Shown here: piece by piece, positions 43,058-55,937 of the stretch
Layout of the letters: every line of letters starts with the position of its first letter
Position numbering within the stretch: the stretch's first letter is position 1
Source of the DNA: Actimicrobium sp035984655
Lineage (GTDB): Bacteria; Pseudomonadota; Gammaproteobacteria; Burkholderiales; Burkholderiaceae_D
Direction of reading: 5' to 3'
Length of the DNA: 64,000 nucleotides
NCBI RefSeq assembly: GCF_035984655.1
Contig: NZ_JAXCHT010000023.1
Location: 1-64,000, forward strand
Position numbers and translations under genes: made by a program
The notes under the pieces: generated by a model
The model's input: the letters and a program-made list of their open reading frames with translations, nothing else
Told to the model about the DNA's origin: nothing
Database searches by the model: none

Positions 43058-44815
43058 TCAGCCGCCGGCAGCCTGGTCGAGCGGCGCTGCGCTGGAAGCA
43101 ATCTGCTGATACCAGCGGAAATTGCCGCGACCGTTTTTCTTGACCATGTACATCGCCGCATCGGCATTGTTGAGCAACTGGCTGCCGGTGCCACCGTCGT
43201 CCGGATAGCGGCCGATGCCGATGCTGCAGCTTAAATGGAATTCATGGCCTTCGATCGAGAACGGGCTGGAGAAGGCATCGATGAGTTGCAGCCCAATGCG
43301 TTCGATATCCTGCGGCGTACTGTCGCCCTCGATCATCACCGTAAATTCATCGCCACTCAGACGTGCCACCGTATCGCCCTGCCGCACCGTCGCCCGCATC
43401 CTGCGCGCCGCCAGTCGCAGCGTCTCATCGCCGACCGCATGGCCAAACCGGTCATTGACGTCCTTGAACTGATCAAGGTCGATGAACATCAGGAACATGC
43501 TGCGCCCGGTGTGGCGTGCGCGCTCAATTGCTTCCTCCAGCAACTGCAGGAACATCGGCCGGTTCGGCAACTGGGTGAGCGGATCGTTGTGCGCCAGAAA
43601 ATTCAGATGCTGCTGCCGGTCTTTCAGTTCGCCGACCTGGGCGCTGAGTTTGTCGCTCATGTCAACGAAGCTGCGCGCCAGGTCGCCGATTTCGTCGCTG
43701 CGCCCGGTCGGCAACGCCGGCAGCGGCTGGCCGGGTTCGAACTGGCTGATCGCCGTCGCCATCGCATTGAGCCGGCGCGTCAGTACGAACGACAAGGTGA
43801 ACGAAAAACAGATCGCCGCCAGGCTGCAGAGCACGGTGATCTGAACGATGGTCAGCCCGAGCGCGGCGCTATCGTGCAGCACGGCCTCCAGCGGCGTGAT
43901 CAGGCCGAGCGTGACGAAGCGATTCTGGTCCTGCGCCCCGAACGGCACCTTGACGAAAGCGCCGGCATACGGCATGTCAGAGGCTTTGAGGCGCAGGTTG
44001 GTCAGTACCAGCGCGGCTTTCTTTTGTTCCAGAATCTGCATGATCTCCGGCGCGTCATTCTGGATCAGGTAGCGCCGGCCGCGATCGAACCCGAAGGTTT
44101 TTGAGCCATCCGGATGAATCAGGTAATCGCCATTCGCGTTGGTCATGATCACGCCGATATCGCGCGGGATGTTGCTGCGAATCCGGTTGAACATCAGGTT
44201 CAGATTGACGTCGATAATCACGATCCCGGCCGCCGGGCCCTGGCTGCCGTAAACCGGCGTGGCGATGCGCAAGGTCGGCACACTGACATCGCGTCCGTTG
44301 ATGCCGTCGCCGTTGAGGTTGATCTTCGAAAAATAAAAGGCGCCGGGCGGCAGCCTGAGCGCCTCGAAGACGTACGGGAAATGTCCTTTTTCCAGCAGGT
44401 TTTCGGCGTCGGCGACGCCGATGTCATTGCCCGACCGGTCGATGCGCACCAGCTCGCGGCCGTATTCCTGCGCCCCGATCAGTCGCACCTTCAGGTAATC
44501 GGAATGGCCGCTGAGCATGCTGGCGAAGGTCTGTTCCAGCATGGTCCGGTTCGCTGCGCGCTCGGCCTCATTTCCTTGGGCGGCAACCAGGTGCCGCGCC
44601 TGAGGCAGCGCCGCCAGTACTGCCAGATCATTGGTGATCGGGGCCAGCGAATCGGTGAAGCGCTGTCCCAGCACCTGCGTTGCCGTCAACAATTTGTCTT
44701 CCGACGCCGAGATCAGGATCGCGCGGCTTTTCGAGTAGGCATAGAAACCCGTCAGCGCGGAGGAAAACACGCCGAACAGAACGAGCCAGATGGCCAGCTT
44801 GAGGCCAATGCGCAT
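43058..44815 (-). CDS. Membrane diguanylate cyclase (Cache-HAMP-GGDEF)
   Basis: 585 residues from the ATG of MRIGLKLAIWLVLFG. Membrane helix 1 at about 7-27, periplasmic double-Cache sensor to about 318, helix 2 about 320-345, HAMP about 345-400 and a GGDEF domain about 405-570. The catalytic signature is SGDEF (Ser487 for the first Gly), a variant found in active cyclases. An inhibitory I-site RQGD (478-481) lies five residues upstream. It makes cyclic di-GMP. It starts 11 bp after the stop of a PotD-like protein gene, so the two are co-transcribed. Confidence 0.92.
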   Translation of the reverse strand: MRIGLKLAIWLVLFGVFSSALTGFYAYSKSRAILISASEDKLLTATQVLGQRFTDSLAPITNDLAVLAALPQARHLVAAQGNEAERAANRTMLEQTFASMLSGHSDYLKVRLIGAQEYGRELVRIDRSGNDIGVADAENLLEKGHFPYVFEALRLPPGAFYFSKINLNGDGINGRDVSVPTLRIATPVYGSQGPAAGIVIIDVNLNLMFNRIRSNIPRDIGVIMTNANGDYLIHPDGSKTFGFDRGRRYLIQNDAPEIMQILEQKKAALVLTNLRLKASDMPYAGAFVKVPFGAQDQNRFVTLGLITPLEAVLHDSAALGLTIVQITVLCSLAAICFSFTLSFVLTRRLNAMATAISQFEPGQPLPALPTGRSDEIGDLARSFVDMSDKLSAQVGELKDRQQHLNFLAHNDPLTQLPNRPMFLQLLEEAIERARHTGRSMFLMFIDLDQFKDVNDRFGHAVGDETLRLAARRMRATVRQGDTVARLSGDEFTVMIEGDSTPQDIERIGLQLIDAFSSPFSIEGHEFHLSCSIGIGRYPDDGGTGSQLLNNADAAMYMVKKNGRGNFRWYQQIASSAAPLDQAAGG

Positions 44816-44826
44816 GGTGGGCACGA

Positions 44827-45897
44827 TCAGTATTTCCGCATCGCGTCGCCGGACAGAATCCGTGACCAGAGTCGCTGGCGCTGCGCATAATCTTCCGGCG
44901 GCTGCAGCCAGACCAGGGTATCGCTGGCGCTGCCGGCGGTGGCGGGCGTCACGGTATTGGACAGGCCGTGGCGCGTCGAGAGGATGGCGCTGACTTCGGG
45001 TTGCAGGCTGAAATCGATCCATTGCGCCGCCAGTGCCGGTGAGCGCGAGCGGCTGCTGATGACCCAGCAGTCAAGCCAGGCCAACGCACCTGCAGCCGGC
45101 ACCACATAGCCGACATCGGCGCCGGCGGCACGCAGCGCCTCAAGCTGCTGGCTGCCATAGTTGGCGAACACCAGCGCCACCTCATGGCGCATGAACAGCT
45201 GGACGGCTTCGTCGGGCGAACTGTAGAAACCCAGCACGTTGCGGCGCAGATTAACCAGCCGCTGGCTGGACGCGCGCAACTCGGCATCGGACTGGTTGAA
45301 CGGATGCGTGCTGCCGCCGACCAGCGCGGCCAATGAAAAATTGTGGGTACTGCCGTTATACGCAAGCACCCGTCCACGCCAGGCCGGGTCCCACATCGCA
45401 TCGAACGAAGTGGGCGCCGTTTTGACCAGCTTGCGGTTGTAGATCAAGCCCATTTCGGCATAGGCATAGGGAATGCCGTACAGGCGCTTGCCGCGCATCA
45501 GTCCGGGAATCGCCGCCGGATTGCGAAAACGCGGCATCTGGTTGCTTTGGCCGGGGATGTCGGACACCCCCAGCGGCGCGCTCAGTCCCTTGTCAATGTA
45601 TCGCTGCAATTCCGCAGTATTGACCGCATACACGTCATAGTCGCCGCCGCCGTTTCTGTTCATACGCAGCCACAGCTCGTCGTCCGTGTCGACATAATTG
45701 ACCTCGGCGCGTGCACCGCTCTTCTTTTCAAAGGCGGCAACCACGTCCGGGTCGGCGTAACCGGGCCACGCCAGTATGCGCAATACGGCACCGTCGGCGC
45801 GGCAGGTATTGAGCATGGCGAACAGCAACAGGAAACCAACCGCCCGGCGGCACACCGCAGCATGGTCAAAACATTTCAAAGAAAGTACAAAAGGCAT
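44827..45897 (-). CDS. PotD-like periplasmic binding protein
   Basis: 356 residues from ATG (MPFVLSLKCFDHAA); a GTG 12 codons upstream is an alternative. Signal peptide ends near residue 35 (TCRADG). The fold is the polyamine-binding PotD/PotF type: ILAWPGYADPDVVAAFEKKSG at the N-terminus and AGALAWLDCW, where Trp and Asp align with the polyamine-contacting WxD of PotD. No transporter genes accompany it; the next gene encodes a sensor diguanylate cyclase, so it may be its periplasmic co-receptor. Ligand is inferred. Confidence 0.8.
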   Translation of the reverse strand: MPFVLSLKCFDHAAVCRRAVGFLLLFAMLNTCRADGAVLRILAWPGYADPDVVAAFEKKSGARAEVNYVDTDDELWLRMNRNGGGDYDVYAVNTAELQRYIDKGLSAPLGVSDIPGQSNQMPRFRNPAAIPGLMRGKRLYGIPYAYAEMGLIYNRKLVKTAPTSFDAMWDPAWRGRVLAYNGSTHNFSLAALVGGSTHPFNQSDAELRASSQRLVNLRRNVLGFYSSPDEAVQLFMRHEVALVFANYGSQQLEALRAAGADVGYVVPAAGALAWLDCWVISSRSRSPALAAQWIDFSLQPEVSAILSTRHGLSNTVTPATAGSASDTLVWLQPPEDYAQRQRLWSRILSGDAMRKY

Positions 45898-46172
45898 CGG
45901 GCGGGGTCCTGGCGGGGCGGTGTTCGTCAGCACGATCGGGCCTGGATCGTGCTCATGGCATGCTTTTAGGATAGTTGCAAAGTAGAACTCGCCACCTTTT
46001 TTTCGTCAAGTTACTAGCGGTACGAAATGCATGATTCTTTCGGTCACCCGGCGCCGAGGCCGGCAAACCATCGCGCCAATCACGCTGCGGGCACGCGCCC
46101 TGCCGTAAAGCTGTCATACTGTGCCCCTTCCCGATCCGCCCGACGCCGCCTGCCCCTGCGGTCGCCTGCCCC

Positions 46173-48416
<2,244 letters not shown>

Positions 48417-49142
48417 TCAGAAGGCTTCGTAGCCCAGCAGATAACGCCACTGCCCGACCGGCAGTGACGCCATCGAGATCCGGCCAATCCGAATGCGCTT
48501 CATGCTCACCACCTGCAAGCCGACCTGCTCGCACAGGTGCGCGATCATGCCGCGCTGCGGCGCTTTCAACGCAAAGCGCAGGCGGTGTTCGCTCTGCCAG
48601 CTGACCTTGATCGCTGGCATCGGTTTGCCGTTCCACTTCAAGCCTTCCTGCAACAGCGCCAATCCATCCGGCGCCAGCGTGCCACGGACTTCGACCACGA
48701 ATTCCTGTTCAATCCGGCTGCCGTCATCCACCAGTTTGCGCACCACGCGCCAATCCTGGGTCAGCACCAGCAAGCCGCTGGCGCTGTCCTCGAGCGGATT
48801 GGTCAGGGTCAGATTGCGCGCATGGCGGCGCAGGAAGCGATGGCCGGAACGGTCACCCGGCGCTTTCGTTGCTTCGGCAATCCAGTGCATTTCGGGATCG
48901 AGCGCTTCGGCGGTGACCATGCCGGCCGGCTTGTGCAGCAGCAGCGTAACCGGCTCGATCGGCGTGAGCACGGCATTCGGCACCAGCTCGACCACCTGCG
49001 CCTGCGTGACGCGCGCACCGGATTCCTCGGTCAGCACACCATCGACCAGAATCCAGCCACCTTCGATATATTGTTCGGCTTCCGAGCGCGAGCAGCCCAG
49101 TTGTTCAGCCACACGTTTGGCCAGCCGGATCGTTTCTGTCAT
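48417..49142 (-). CDS. RsuA/RluF-type pseudouridine synthase, altered active site
   Basis: 241 residues. The start (MTETIRLAKRVAEQLGCSRSEAEQYIEGGWILVDG) opens the S4 RNA-binding domain; 19 upstream in-frame codons are not conserved. The catalytic domain (HKPAGMVTAEALDP, VRGTLAPDGLALLQEGL) matches the RsuA/RluE/RluF group that modifies rRNA. The active-site loop reads NPLEDSASGLLVLT where the family has RLDxxTxGLL, so the catalytic Asp position is Glu and the neighbour is Asp. It may be inactive or use the shifted Asp. Confidence 0.87.
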   Translation of the reverse strand: MTETIRLAKRVAEQLGCSRSEAEQYIEGGWILVDGVLTEESGARVTQAQVVELVPNAVLTPIEPVTLLLHKPAGMVTAEALDPEMHWIAEATKAPGDRSGHRFLRRHARNLTLTNPLEDSASGLLVLTQDWRVVRKLVDDGSRIEQEFVVEVRGTLAPDGLALLQEGLKWNGKPMPAIKVSWQSEHRLRFALKAPQRGMIAHLCEQVGLQVVSMKRIRIGRISMASLPVGQWRYLLGYEAF

Positions 49143-49312
49143 GGGGAGTGTGTAAAAAAAGAATGAATGGGTGTAAGGAAGCAGCGGTTGATGCGACAAA
49201 CCGCCGACACCGCGCCATTGTACCGGCGCAGGCGTCGCAAATTCGGTTTCCCTTCCTGTTCGTCGGCTACACTGGCAGAGAGGTTCCGGCGCACACCATC
49301 CAATGAGGCTCT

Positions 49313-50161
49313 ATGGCACATGCAACTACCCTGACTTACCGGCACCGGCTGCCGGTGCGCCTGATGCACTGGATTAATGTGCTCTGCCTGACGATTCTGT
49401 TCATGAGCGGACTGCACATTTTCAATGCCCACCCGGCCTTGAACTGGGGCGCGTCGTCCTATACCGGCAATGATCCGGTGCTGGAAATCAGCGCCGAAGA
49501 AGTTGAGGGAGGTGTTGCCGGCAAGCCGACCTATCGCGGTGTGCTGACCGTATTCGGCCATGAGTTCGACACCACCGGTGTGCTCGGGGCACGCATCAAT
49601 TCCGCCGGCCGGCTCGACACCCATGCCTTTCCATCGTGGATCACGATCCCGGGTCCGTATTCGCTGGCCGATGCGCGCAGCTGGCATTTCTTCTTTGCGT
49701 GGCTGTTCGTCATCAACGGCCTGGTGTATTTGCTGTACTCATTCATCAGCGGCCACGTCAAACGCGATCTCGCGCCGACTGTGCCGGAACTGCGCAACAT
49801 CGGCGCATCGATCAAGGAACACGTCCAGTTCAAGCATCCGACCGGGGTGGCCGCGACGCGATACAACGTGCTGCAAAAGCTGACCTACCTGATCGTCATT
49901 TTCATCCTGCTGCCGCTGATCATCCTGATGGGCATGGCGATGTCGCCCGGGCTCGATGCGCTGCTGACCGGCTGGGTCGACCTGTTCGGCGGCCGGCAAT
50001 CGGCGCGCACCATCCATTTTGTGGTGGCGTGGCTGCTGGTAGCATTCGTGCTGATCCACGTTTTCGAGGTCATCATCAGCGGTCTGTTCAATCACATGCG
50101 CTCGATGATTACCGGCTACTTCCGCGTTACCCCCGATCCGACCCCTGGAGAAAAGCGATGA
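49313..50161 (+). CDS. Cytochrome b561-type membrane protein
   Basis: 282 residues with four or more membrane helices (about 20-40, 118-140, 190-210, 230-260) and His at haem-ligand positions (RHRLPVRLMHWINVL; FFFAWLFVINGLVYL; LVAFVLIHVFEVII). It resembles the b-type subunit of hydrogenases and formate dehydrogenases. The stop overlaps the next ATG, so it is likely the membrane electron donor or acceptor of the molybdenum enzyme that follows. Confidence 0.85.
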   Translation: MAHATTLTYRHRLPVRLMHWINVLCLTILFMSGLHIFNAHPALNWGASSYTGNDPVLEISAEEVEGGVAGKPTYRGVLTVFGHEFDTTGVLGARINSAGRLDTHAFPSWITIPGPYSLADARSWHFFFAWLFVINGLVYLLYSFISGHVKRDLAPTVPELRNIGASIKEHVQFKHPTGVAATRYNVLQKLTYLIVIFILLPLIILMGMAMSPGLDALLTGWVDLFGGRQSARTIHFVVAWLLVAFVLIHVFEVIISGLFNHMRSMITGYFRVTPDPTPGEKR

Positions 50162-50931
50162 GCTGGCAACCCACCAAACGACAATTTTTGCGCCGTTCCC
50201 TGGCAGGCGCCGGTGCACTGGTACTGGCCGGCTGCGACCGGCTGGGGCAAACCACCTGGTTCCCGAAGCTACTGGCCACCGGCGAAACCCTGAGCAACAC
50301 CGCCCATCGGGCGCTGCTGTCGCGCAAGGCGATGGCGCAGGAGTTTTCCGAAGCCGATCTGTCGCCGGATTTCCGCAGCAATGGCACCGCCAATCCGAAC
50401 AGCGCGCAGTATCAGGCGATGGTCAAGAACGGCTTTGCCGACTGGACGCTCAAGGTCGACGGGCTGGTCGAGAAACCCGTCCAGCTGACCATGGCGCAAC
50501 TGCAAGCGATGCCGCAGCGCACCCAGATCACGCGCCACGATTGCGTCGAAGGCTGGAGCGCAATCGGCAAGTGGAGCGGCGTGCCGCTGCATGAGATCCT
50601 GAAGATGGTGCAGCCCAAGCCGAGCGCGAAGTTCGTGGTGTTCCATTGCGCCGATCCGATGGAAGCCGACGGCACCGTGCCGTACTACGAAAGCATCGAT
50701 CTCGACGACGCTTACCATCCGCAGACCATTCTGGCGCACGCGCTGAACGGCAACACGCTGCCGGTCGCCAATGGTGCGCCGTTGCGCCTGCGGGTTGAAC
50801 GCCAACTGGGGTACAAGCAGGCCAAGTACTTGATGCGGATCGAATTGGTGGAGCGGTATGACCAGATCGCCGGTGGCAAGGGCGGTTACTGGGAGGACGT
50901 TGCGGGGTATCAGTGGTACGCAGGGATTTGA
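50158..50931 (+). CDS. Periplasmic sulfite-oxidase-family molybdoenzyme
   Basis: 257 residues. It carries a twin-arginine-like signal (KRQFLRRSLAGAGALVLAGC), then a molybdopterin domain of the SUOX type: the Mo-ligand Cys in ITRHDCVEGWSAIGKW, FVVFHCADPMEADGTVPYYESI, and RVERQLGYKQAKYLMRIELV. MsrP, which repairs oxidised periplasmic methionine, is in this family but pairs with MsrQ; here the partner is a different cytochrome b. Substrate is undetermined (sulfite, sulfoxides or others). Confidence 0.87.
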   Translation: MSWQPTKRQFLRRSLAGAGALVLAGCDRLGQTTWFPKLLATGETLSNTAHRALLSRKAMAQEFSEADLSPDFRSNGTANPNSAQYQAMVKNGFADWTLKVDGLVEKPVQLTMAQLQAMPQRTQITRHDCVEGWSAIGKWSGVPLHEILKMVQPKPSAKFVVFHCADPMEADGTVPYYESIDLDDAYHPQTILAHALNGNTLPVANGAPLRLRVERQLGYKQAKYLMRIELVERYDQIAGGKGGYWEDVAGYQWYAGI

Positions 50932-51047
50932 TGTGCGCCGCGATGCAGGTGCCTGCTCGAAGTGGGCAGCGTAGCGCACGCGTTGCGCATGCCTGTGCGC
51001 TGGCGCACAGTCGGGAGCCGGGCGAGTAACTACGCTGCTTCTCTCGA

Positions 51048-51075
51048 GGTGGCCGATGCAGCATGATCGGCCACC
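51048..51075. terminator. Stem-loop downstream of the molybdoenzyme
   Basis: Perfect 10-bp stem (51048-51057 GGTGGCCGAT against 51066-51075) with an 8-nt loop, 117 bp after the molybdoenzyme stop and about 185 bp before the next start. No T run. Could end the upstream transcript; the remaining sequence of the 328-bp gap (50932-51259) shows no gene. Confidence 0.5.
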
Positions 51076-51259
51076 GTTCCACGCTGGAGCCAGCCATGAT
51101 CAGGAATAATCCAGGCCCCGCCAGGACCGCACTCGTGGCCCGCCGCGCGTACGCAGGATCGCCACAAGTTCAGCGCACCGAAGGATCGCCTGTGCGCCTG
51201 ATGTGTCAGCCCGGCACCAGCCCGGTCGTGCATTCGTGGCCGGATGGCGCTGCGCATCC

Positions 51260-52627
51260 ATGAAACCAGAGCAGGTTCCCGACTCTACTGCCGCACGACC
51301 GATTGCCGAGACCGATCCGGCAGCCATCGCTGCACCAATTCCAGCACCAATCCCTGATCCATCGCCAGCGGGCAAGCCCGGGCAATCATTTTTGCGCACC
51401 CACCTGTGGCAGGGCCTGGCCGCGCTGCTCGTGGTCGTGGTCGCCGGCGGCCTGCTGCTGCGCTGGTGGATGGGCCCGCAGGTGAGCACCGAATCGGTGC
51501 TACGGCGCGACTTCGTGCAAACCGTCGTGGCCAGCGGCCATGTCGAGGCGCCGCACCGGCTGGACGTTGGCGTGCAGATCACCGGCGCGGTGGTGCGCGT
51601 TCCGGTTACCGAAGGCCAGGCCGTCAAGGCGGGTGATTTGCTGGTGGAACTGGAGGCAGCTGAACTGAGCGCAAGCAGCCGTCAGGCCGAGGGCGCGGTG
51701 GTGCAGGCGCAGGCGAAATTGCGCCAGCTGCAGGAGGTGCAAGGTCCGGTTGCCGCGCAGACTTTGGGCCGCGCACAGGCCACGCTGGCGAGTGCCCGCG
51801 CGGCATTGGCGCGCGACCAGGAATTATTCAGCCGCGGCTTCATCGGCCTGGCGGCGCTGGAGGATGCGCGCAAGACCGTGCAACTGGCCGACGCCGATGT
51901 CCGTGCAGCCCAGATGCAACTCGACACGACCGCATCCAGCGGAAGTGACCGGGCGCTGGCGCTGGCCAACGTGGCTGGCGCCCAGGCCAGTGCACAAGCG
52001 GCGCGCGCGCGCGCCGGCTACACGACGATCAAGGCGCCAGTGGCCGGCACGCTGATCGCCCGTAACGTCGAGGTCGGTGACGTGGTTCAGCCGGGCAAGG
52101 TGCTGATGACGCTCTCGCCCGAAGGCGCGACGCAGCTGGTGGTTGCAATCGACGAAAAAAATCTCGCGTTGCTGGCGCTGGGGCAACCTGCGCTGGTCTC
52201 TGCCGACGCCTACCCGAGCCAGCGTTTTACCGCCACGCTGGCTTACATCAATCCTGGCGTGAATGCGACCACGGGCGCAGTCGAAGTCAAGCTCGACGTC
52301 GCGGCGCCGCCGGCAGTACTCAAGCAGGACATGACTGTATCGGTCGACATTGAGGTGGCGCGGCGGGCACGGGCCTTGATCGTGCCGCTGTCGGCGGTAC
52401 ACGACGCCGAGACCACACCCTGGGTGTTGCGCCTGGAAGGCCGGCATGCGATGCGCCGGCCAGTCCGGCTCGGGCTGCGCAGCGGTGGACTGGCCGAAGT
52501 ACTGGGCGGGCTGTCCGAGGGCGATGCGGTGCTGTCGACGTCGGCCCCGGTCAAAGCCGGGGCACGGGTGCGCGCCACACCGATGAACGCAACGGTTGCC
52601 GCGCCTGCGGCGTCGGCGCCGAAGTAA
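51260..52627 (+). CDS. MacA/HlyD-type efflux adaptor
   Basis: 455 residues from ATG (MKPEQVPDSTAARP). Cytoplasmic tail with an Ala/Pro repeat, one membrane helix (about 52-72: HLWQGLAALLVVVVAGGLLL), a lipoyl-like biotinyl domain (VQITGAVVRVPVTEGQAVKAGDLLVEL), a long coiled-coil hairpin (about 145-250), then beta-barrel domains. It bridges the inner-membrane ABC exporter to an outer-membrane channel. Co-directional with the permease and ATPase downstream (18-bp gap). Confidence 0.88.
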   Translation: MKPEQVPDSTAARPIAETDPAAIAAPIPAPIPDPSPAGKPGQSFLRTHLWQGLAALLVVVVAGGLLLRWWMGPQVSTESVLRRDFVQTVVASGHVEAPHRLDVGVQITGAVVRVPVTEGQAVKAGDLLVELEAAELSASSRQAEGAVVQAQAKLRQLQEVQGPVAAQTLGRAQATLASARAALARDQELFSRGFIGLAALEDARKTVQLADADVRAAQMQLDTTASSGSDRALALANVAGAQASAQAARARAGYTTIKAPVAGTLIARNVEVGDVVQPGKVLMTLSPEGATQLVVAIDEKNLALLALGQPALVSADAYPSQRFTATLAYINPGVNATTGAVEVKLDVAAPPAVLKQDMTVSVDIEVARRARALIVPLSAVHDAETTPWVLRLEGRHAMRRPVRLGLRSGGLAEVLGGLSEGDAVLSTSAPVKAGARVRATPMNATVAAPAASAPK

Positions 52628-52645
52628 GCCGGCAAAGGCCAATCC

Positions 52646-53891
<1,246 letters not shown>

Positions 53892-53899
<8 letters not shown>

Positions 53900-54590
53900 C
53901 GCCCTCGCCCATCCGGCTGTGGTGCAATTGCGCGGCGTGCGCAAGGCCTATAACGTCGGCGAAGCGTTCGAGACCGAGGTGCTGCACGGCATTGACCTGA
54001 CGGTGCGGCATGGCGAATTCTGCGCCGTGGTCGGCCCGTCCGGATCGGGCAAAAGCACCCTGCTCAACATTATCGGTCTGCTGGATCGGCCCACCTCGGG
54101 CACGGTCGAGGTCTGCGGCGCGCAAACCACGACGCTCCATGACCGCGCGCTCACGCAACTGCGTGGTCACAACATTGGCTTCGTGTTCCAGTACCACCAT
54201 TTGATCACCGCCTTCACCGCGCTGGAAAACGTCATGATGCCGATGCTGGGCGCGGAGGAATTCGCCAGCGCGGCCATGCGTTCGCGTGCCGAGGGCTTGA
54301 TCGACAGCGTCGGTCTCACGCACTGGAAGGACAATGGCGCCGGCAAGCTCAGTGGCGGTCAGCAACAGCGCGTGGCTATCGCCCGGGCGTTGGTCATGGG
54401 CCCTGCGCTGCTGCTGGCCGACGAGCCGACCGGTAACCTTGATACGAAAAGCGCTGACGAAGTGTTTGCGCTGTTGCGACGCTTTAATGAGGAGCATGGC
54501 ACGACGGTATTGTTCGTCACGCATAATGTGGCGATGTCGGAGCGCTGCGACCGGATCATCGAAGTGATCGACGGTCGCGTCACGGCTTGA
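53892..54590 (+). CDS. LolD/MacB-type ABC ATPase
   Basis: 232 residues; GTG start inside the permease end. Walker A GPSGSGKSTLLN, Q-loop FQYHHLITAFTALENVMMP, signature LSGGQQQRVAIARALV, Walker B LLLADEPTGNLD, switch His VTHNVAMSERC. Powers the mechanotransmission exporter with the two preceding products, a complete MacA-like/permease/ATPase set without an outer-membrane TolC gene nearby. Confidence 0.92.
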
Positions 54591-54650
54591 GCGGAGCTTG
54601 ATGCCGCTCAACAGCGGGTGATTAGTGCGCAGGCGCCATTACCCTCGGGC

Positions 54651-54947
54651 TTACGACAACGCAGGTTTCGAATTTTCCAGCGGATGGATGACCGGATGCG
54701 CTCGCGCTTCCGCCAGTTCGCAGGTTTCATGTAGCGGACAATTTTCCACGCACTGCGTACCATGCAGCCTGTTTGCGTCGAGAAGCAGGCCGCAGTTTGA
54801 CCTTGCATCAGGAAATTGTTTCTTGAACGCGCCGACGTCCGGCGGGTTTTCCATGAGCCACGCCCGAGCCATGGCAATGCGTTCGATGCACGGAAGCAGG
54901 AACAGGTGCACACCGACCCATGTCATGTGATTTTCAGCGACTGCCAT
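54651..54947 (-). CDS. Small Cys-rich protein of unknown function
   Basis: 98 residues from ATG (MAVAENHMTWVGVHLFLLP), chosen because GGAGG lies eight bases upstream; a longer frame to 55139 exists but reads like noncoding. Contains five Cys with CVENCPLHETC-like spacing, which could bind zinc or an Fe-S cluster, and conserved-looking ends (ARAHPVIHPLENSKPAL). No signal peptide or membrane helix is clear. Not recognised as any family. It lies between the exporter and the VOC gene on the opposite strand. Confidence 0.65.
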   Translation of the reverse strand: MAVAENHMTWVGVHLFLLPCIERIAMARAWLMENPPDVGAFKKQFPDARSNCGLLLDANRLHGTQCVENCPLHETCELAEARAHPVIHPLENSKPALS

Positions 54948-55293
54948 GCCGCCTCCGTGTTTGTTCGCAAGGACGCCATAGTAATGCAGCCGGATAGCAG
55001 GGACACAGCCACTAAGTGTTCTGGCGCACATATCCGTGTCATATTTTACCCGCCTGCCAACCATGCCGTTCACGCAGGCCTTGTCCCCAGCGAATGCCGC
55101 GCACATTGCTGCGCAGTCGCGCTCGGGCCGGTGTTCCATGGGTGGCCAGGAGCGGTCCGGTGTCGCGTTGACGCGCGCCGCCGCAGGGCCTAGTCTGATT
55201 CAACACACCTCGGTCCGATCACGCGAACACTGTCGGATCGGGGTGATTCTGGCGGTGGCAGATGCCGCTGTTTCACTCTCCGGGAGACACGAC
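54948..55293. other. Intergenic region, nothing recognised
   Basis: 346 bp between divergent genes. Open frames spanning it (for example the N-terminal extensions of both neighbours) have poor composition and no initiation signals. It probably holds both promoters. Confidence 0.4.
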
Positions 55294-55773
55294 ATGACCA
55301 GCAAGAACACGATCTGCTTGTGGTACGACGGTGGCGCCGTTGACGCCGCAAACTTTTACGCCAACACCTTTCCCGACAGCGCTGTCAGCCCTGTCTACCG
55401 GGCCCCGGGCGACTATCCCGACGGCAAGCAAGGCGACATCCTCACGGTTGAGTTCACGGTCGCGGGCGTCGCCTGCATTGGACTCAACGGCGACCCGCAC
55501 TTCAAGCACAACGAGTCTTTCTCCTTTCAAATCGCCACCGATGACCAGACGGAAACCGACCGGTTGTGGAACGCCATCGTCGGCAATGGCGGTCAGGAAA
55601 GCGAATGCGGCTGGTGCAAGGACCGCTGGGGCTTGTCCTGGCAAATCACGCCGCGCGCACTGATCGCGGCCATCTCCGACCCGGATCGGGCGGCGGCCAG
55701 GCGCGCCTTCGACGCGATGATGACCATGAAAAAAATTGACATTGCGACGATCGAGGCGGCGCGCAGGGGCTGA
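55294..55773 (+). CDS. VOC-fold PhnB-like protein
   Basis: 159 residues from ATG after GGGAG. Vicinal-oxygen-chelate fold of the 3-demethylubiquinone methyltransferase-like/PhnB group (TICLWYDGGAVDAANFYANTFPDSAV, EFTVAGVACIGLNGDPHFKHNESFSFQI, WGLSWQITPRAL). Members bind divalent metals or small molecules; few have a known reaction. Monocistronic. Confidence 0.85.
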   Translation: MTSKNTICLWYDGGAVDAANFYANTFPDSAVSPVYRAPGDYPDGKQGDILTVEFTVAGVACIGLNGDPHFKHNESFSFQIATDDQTETDRLWNAIVGNGGQESECGWCKDRWGLSWQITPRALIAAISDPDRAAARRAFDAMMTMKKIDIATIEAARRG

Positions 55774-55937
55774 GCTTTCGCGCAGCCAAAGGTAAAGACG
55801 GCGTCCATCCGTGTTCGTTGCGACGAACGCACTGTTTGCGTTGTGTTTGTTGCCATTCGATGCCCGTATATTGGTGGGGAGCAGCCGATTCCGGTCCATT
55901 TGCTCGTCAGTTGTCATCCATCACTCCAGGAGTTCTC

